Below, one piece after another: positions 5,581-6,968 of a stretch of DNA of 6,968 nt; position 1 is the stretch's first letter; each line of letters opens with the position of its first letter. Source of the stretch: Euryarchaeota archaeon UBA259 (GTDB lineage Archaea; Thermoplasmatota; Poseidoniia; Poseidoniales; Poseidoniaceae); NCBI GenBank assembly GCA_002506275.1, contig DAXG01000013.1, positions 480-7,447 of the forward strand. The letters are read 5' to 3'. The notes under the pieces are model-generated. The model was not told the origin of the DNA and searched no databases. It worked only from the letters and a program-made list of their open reading frames with translations. A program made the position numbers and the translations under genes.

Positions 5581-6968
5581 ATGGCCGATGATAAGCAGAA
5601 GGATGACGCTGATTTGTCTCCCTTCGCTGCAATGCTAAAAACCTTGGACGACATGGAAAAGTTGGACGAGCCCAATCCAAGTAAATCTGAAGCGGATTCA
5701 AATCAGTTCCAATTCTCAGAAGCAGCAGAAAATGACGAAAAATTGTATGCAATGGAATGGCTAAAAAACCATCAAGAATCGAAGAAGAAGCATTCTCAAC
5801 TGGTTCAAGAACTAAAACAATACATTGACTCGATTCGGCATGCTGTGGAAACACGCGTAGTTGGGCAATACGGTGATACAGAAGGTAACGATGAGGTTGC
5901 TGAACTTACAGGCAAAATCGATGCTGCATCCTCAAAACTTATCGAAAAGTCACAATCAATACTCGAGCATTTGGATGATTATTTCAATTGGGAGTCTACA
6001 AACGCAAAATGGGAACGCCAAATTGAGGAAGTTGCCGAAAAAATGGCGGAAGCAGCAAGTGACATGTCGGAACTCATTCATCCAGAAAATATTTTTCTTG
6101 AAGCAGCAGATGTCCTCCAACTCGGAGAATCCCCCGAACACCCGTACAAAGAAACAGACAGTCCTGCACCATACCTCCTATTGAAGAAAATATTGTTTCA
6201 CCTACATCTTTCAATTTACGGCCAGCTCAAGGACTTCTTTTCGCACATGGTAAACCTTAATCAGATTGATGATGTCAATAAGATATTTACCAAACAACCA
6301 TCGTTCTCAACAGTTGGTGAAGGAGCTGTTCAACTTGCCATAAATTCCAAAATCCTCTCAAATTTCGAGTATCCAATGGAAGAAAAGGAAAGTGAAGAGA
6401 TTAATGACATCATCCTTACAACTTTAGAAATCGTGAAACAGTACACCATCACGCTCAAATCGTTATCAATTGGGAGCGGCCCTTACAAACCTAAACTTTC
6501 TGACCAAAACAGCCACGTTCCAACCAATTTTTATTCGCCACGACGTACATTCAATGATTTGGGCATGTGGCCCACTGAGGCAGCGGATAAACACGACAGC
6601 CTTTTCGAACTCGACGCAAACAATTGGATAGGCCTAGAGCGGCATTCTCAAACCATGAGTATCGATAAATCAATGCATAAAACGACATACAGAGACATCA
6701 TAAATTTTATCCAATCCTTAGGCTACCACCACAAAAAAGTCACGACTTATGCACGGAACAAAAGAATGTTACCTGAATTGTCATTGTTCGAATGGAAAGG
6801 AGAATCACACAAATTCCGTGAAGACGCATCGATCTATTTTTACAATCCCCAATGCCCAATTGCTAAGGAAGAAATGAGAATTGTGGTCCAATCATACTAT
6901 CCTCCGTACGAAGCACCAAAACTTTCGATTCATGTGGGGTTAGAGCTTTTCCGAAATAAAATGAAGTC
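5581..6968 (+). CDS. Large unrecognised protein, helical N-terminal part (partial, 3' end outside window)
   Basis: The frame is open from the ATG at 5581 to the end of the window, giving 462 complete codons with no stop. Residues 1-50 are acidic and low complexity (MADDKQKDDAD, then a Ser/Glu-rich linker). Residues about 53-95 and 104-165 are long charged helices with hydrophobic residues spaced as in coiled coils (LVQELKQYIDSIRHAVE; SSKLIEKSQSILEHL; QIEEVAEKMAEAASDM). Another helical block covers about 197-300. From about 310 on there is a mixed alpha/beta region with many aromatic and His residues (GLGYHH-like SLGYHHKKV at 379-387, SIYFYNPQCP, VVQSYYPPYEAP). There is one Cys (425), no signal peptide and no TM helix, so it is predicted cytoplasmic. 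I recognise no family or catalytic motif. The start follows an inverted repeat and has no Shine-Dalgarno sequence. Base composition appears more A/T-rich than selO. It could be a structural or effector protein of an accessory locus, but nothing seen proves that. Confidence 0.85.
   Translation, partial: MADDKQKDDADLSPFAAMLKTLDDMEKLDEPNPSKSEADSNQFQFSEAAENDEKLYAMEWLKNHQESKKKHSQLVQELKQYIDSIRHAVETRVVGQYGDTEGNDEVAELTGKIDAASSKLIEKSQSILEHLDDYFNWESTNAKWERQIEEVAEKMAEAASDMSELIHPENIFLEAADVLQLGESPEHPYKETDSPAPYLLLKKILFHLHLSIYGQLKDFFSHMVNLNQIDDVNKIFTKQPSFSTVGEGAVQLAINSKILSNFEYPMEEKESEEINDIILTTLEIVKQYTITLKSLSIGSGPYKPKLSDQNSHVPTNFYSPRRTFNDLGMWPTEAADKHDSLFELDANNWIGLERHSQTMSIDKSMHKTTYRDIINFIQSLGYHHKKVTTYARNKRMLPELSLFEWKGESHKFREDASIYFYNPQCPIAKEEMRIVVQSYYPPYEAPKLSIHVGLELFRNKMK

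Noticed and set aside
5510..5854. 114-codon minus-strand open frame
   Set aside because: It is antisense to the start of the plus-strand gene at 5581 and covers the divergent promoter. It lacks a promoter or recognisable product.

Overview
The window looks like a piece of an archaeal genome, most plausibly a marine planktonic euryarchaeon of the Poseidoniales (Marine Group II) type. The lineage is an inference: there is no rRNA or other phylogenetic marker here. The evidence is that genes lack clear Shine-Dalgarno sequences, several starts have a TATA-like box 23-33 bases upstream (leaderless or short-leader transcripts), and the small proteins include a free-standing CxxC/CxxC zinc ribbon and a two-pass membrane protein with a Cys-rich outer domain. 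No tRNA, rRNA, CRISPR array, insertion sequence or phage gene was seen.

Layout. Bases 1-123 (+) hold the last 40 codons of a membrane protein, which converges on and overlaps by 11 bases a minus-strand acyl-CoA dehydrogenase (113-1315) with the isovaleryl-CoA dehydrogenase type of catalytic glutamate. From there to 5478 everything is on the minus strand. In transcription order it is: an unrecognised 101-residue protein (5173-5478), the pseudokinase AMPylase SelO (3624-5147), a two-TM protein with a Cys-rich ectodomain (2208-3578, or from GTG 3614), a 59-residue zinc-ribbon protein (1974-2153), a 166-residue very basic protein (1367-1867), and the acyl-CoA dehydrogenase. A 102-base divergent promoter region (5479-5580) separates this block from a plus-strand gene that starts at 5581 and runs off the end. 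That gene encodes at least 462 residues, helical in its first part, of unknown function.

How the genes may work together. The first three minus-strand genes are packed within 10-45 bases of each other and look like one transcription unit: small protein, SelO, membrane protein. SelO AMPylates proteins in a redox-linked way in the organisms where it has been studied, and its neighbour has eight outer-face cysteines, so a redox or envelope-stress theme is possible but unproven. The zinc-ribbon and basic-protein genes each appear to have their own promoter: the same 7-mer, TAATAGC, lies exactly 33 bases before both start codons. The acyl-CoA dehydrogenase probably serves branched-chain amino acid or acyl-CoA oxidation and may be cotranscribed with the basic protein.

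The points most worth following up are the unknown plus-strand gene, the repeated promoter element at identical spacing, the SelO subtype with a replaced activation-loop cysteine, and the Cys-pair ectodomain protein beside it.
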